Below, piece after piece: positions 63,389 through 64,000 of a stretch of 64,000 nt of DNA. Below the pieces are notes generated by a model, which was not told the origin of the DNA, did no database searches, and saw only the letters and a program-made list of their open reading frames with translations. The stretch is from NCBI GenBank assembly GCA_963812775.1, contig CAWEWH010000001.1, forward strand, positions 248,001 to 312,000. The letters run 5' to 3'. Each line of letters starts with the position of its first letter. Position 1 is the first letter of the stretch. A program made the translations under genes and the position numbers. This DNA is from CAWEWH01 sp963812775. GTDB taxonomy: Bacteria > Pseudomonadota > Alphaproteobacteria > Rhizobiales > Beijerinckiaceae.

Positions 63389-64000
63389 TCAAGCGTATTT
63401 GGCCACGACCTTTTCGGCCTCGCCGCGCGGCACTTCCGCGTAGTGGTCGAACTGCATGGTGTAGTTGGCGCGTCCCTGACTCATGGAACGCAGGTTGTTG
63501 ACGTAGCCGAACATGTTGGCGAGCGGCACCATGGCGTTGACCACCACGGCGTTGCCGCGCATGTCCTGACCCTGGATCTGACCGCGCCGCGAGTTCAGGT
63601 CGCCGATGACCGAGCCGGTATAGTCCTCCGGCGTCACCACCTCGACCTTCATGATCGGCTCGAGCAGAACCGACCTGCCCTCCTGCAGCGCCTCGCGCAA
63701 GGCGGCACGCGCCGCGATCTCGAAGGCGAGCGCTGAGGAATCCACCTCGTGGTAGCCGCCGTCGATGAGCTGCACCTTGAGGTCCACCACCGGAAAGCCG
63801 GCCAGCACGCCGGAGCCGAGCACGCTTTCCAGGCCCTTCTCGACGCCCGGGATATATTCCTTCGGCACGGCGCCGCCGACGATCTTGGAGGTGAACTCGT
63901 AGCCCTTGCCGGGCTCGTTGGGCTCGACCACGAGCTTGATCTTGGCGAACTGGCCGGAGCCGCCGCTCTGCTTCTTGTGCGTGTAATCCTTCTCGACGCG
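63389..64000 (-). CDS. fusA: Elongation factor G, C-terminal part
   Basis: The frame runs to the right window edge, so the N-terminal GTPase lies outside. The visible 203 residues cover domains IV and V (QSGGSGQFAKIKLVVEPNEP, GGAVPKEYIPGVEKGLESVL, IMKVEVVTPEDYTGSVIGDL). EF-G drives translocation. 58 bases separate it from tuf, the usual str-operon layout. Confidence 0.97.
   Translation of the reverse strand, partial: RVEKDYTHKKQSGGSGQFAKIKLVVEPNEPGKGYEFTSKIVGGAVPKEYIPGVEKGLESVLGSGVLAGFPVVDLKVQLIDGGYHEVDSSALAFEIAARAALREALQEGRSVLLEPIMKVEVVTPEDYTGSVIGDLNSRRGQIQGQDMRGNAVVVNAMVPLANMFGYVNNLRSMSQGRANYTMQFDHYAEVPRGEAEKVVAKYA

Overview
The window is high-GC DNA from an alphaproteobacterium, most likely a member of the Hyphomicrobiales near the Bradyrhizobiaceae/Xanthobacteraceae. 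The basis is the S10-spc-alpha ribosomal gene order, an ATP12-type F1-ATPase assembly factor, an FNR/FixK-type TTGAT-N4-ATCAA palindrome in two copies, a CCGAAAA...TTTTCGG intergenic palindrome of the kind common in Bradyrhizobium relatives, and a conserved minus-strand backbone (rplQ, htrA, rarA, crcB, rluC-like, ATP12). Genus and species cannot be fixed from the sequence alone.

Layout. 1-5.7 kb: the 3' end of a TonB-like gene, two small secreted proteins around FixK-type boxes, DUF3253, a rhodanese, a broken MFS transporter, acylphosphatase, a gamma-glutamylcyclotransferase-fold protein and a Tat-exported metallo-beta-lactamase-fold protein. 5.7-11.7 kb: biotin-carrying acyl-CoA carboxylase alpha subunit, a conserved hypothetical, an M19 dipeptidase and a TPR protein. 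11.9-15.9 kb: a tightly coupled Zn/Mn-type ABC operon ending in a membrane-anchored protein with seven approx. 54-residue repeats. 16-22.5 kb: a Tat-exported sugar-type binding protein, a cyclase-family hydrolase, a D,D-dipeptidase with a tandem-repeat insert, DUF1772, a DUF2442/DUF4160 pair (the second broken), carboxylase beta subunit and ATP12. 22.5-31.6 kb: PsiF-like protein, pseudouridine synthase, fluoride channel, split chromate transporter, an alpha/beta hydrolase, a penicillin-acylase-family enzyme and a divergent EamA/CGNR pair. 31.8-36.3 kb: a LIV-type ABC transporter operon. 36.3-47.4 kb: rarA, a broken flavin monooxygenase, amidase, exonuclease III, HtrA protease, exbD-tonB, a CaiB-type CoA transferase and an SDR dehydrogenase. 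47.5-64 kb: one minus-strand run fusA(partial)-tuf-rpsJ ... secY-adk-rpsM-rpsK-rpoA-rplQ.

How genes work together. The ribosomal block is a housekeeping supercluster with many ATGA overlaps and a terminator-like hairpin between adk and rpsM. The metal ABC operon and the LIV operon are complete importers. The two carboxylase subunits (5.7 and 20-21.6 kb) probably form one acyl-CoA carboxylase. TonB and ExbD genes occur without ExbB.

A cross-cutting observation is that eight loci carry reading-frame breaks repairable by one- or two-base changes, including the essential genes adk and rplB. This points to consensus errors in the assembly rather than real gene decay, and the other 'pseudogenes' here should be read in that light. 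Frame comparisons, motifs and repeats were read directly from the sequence; family names come from protein motifs and general knowledge, without any database search.
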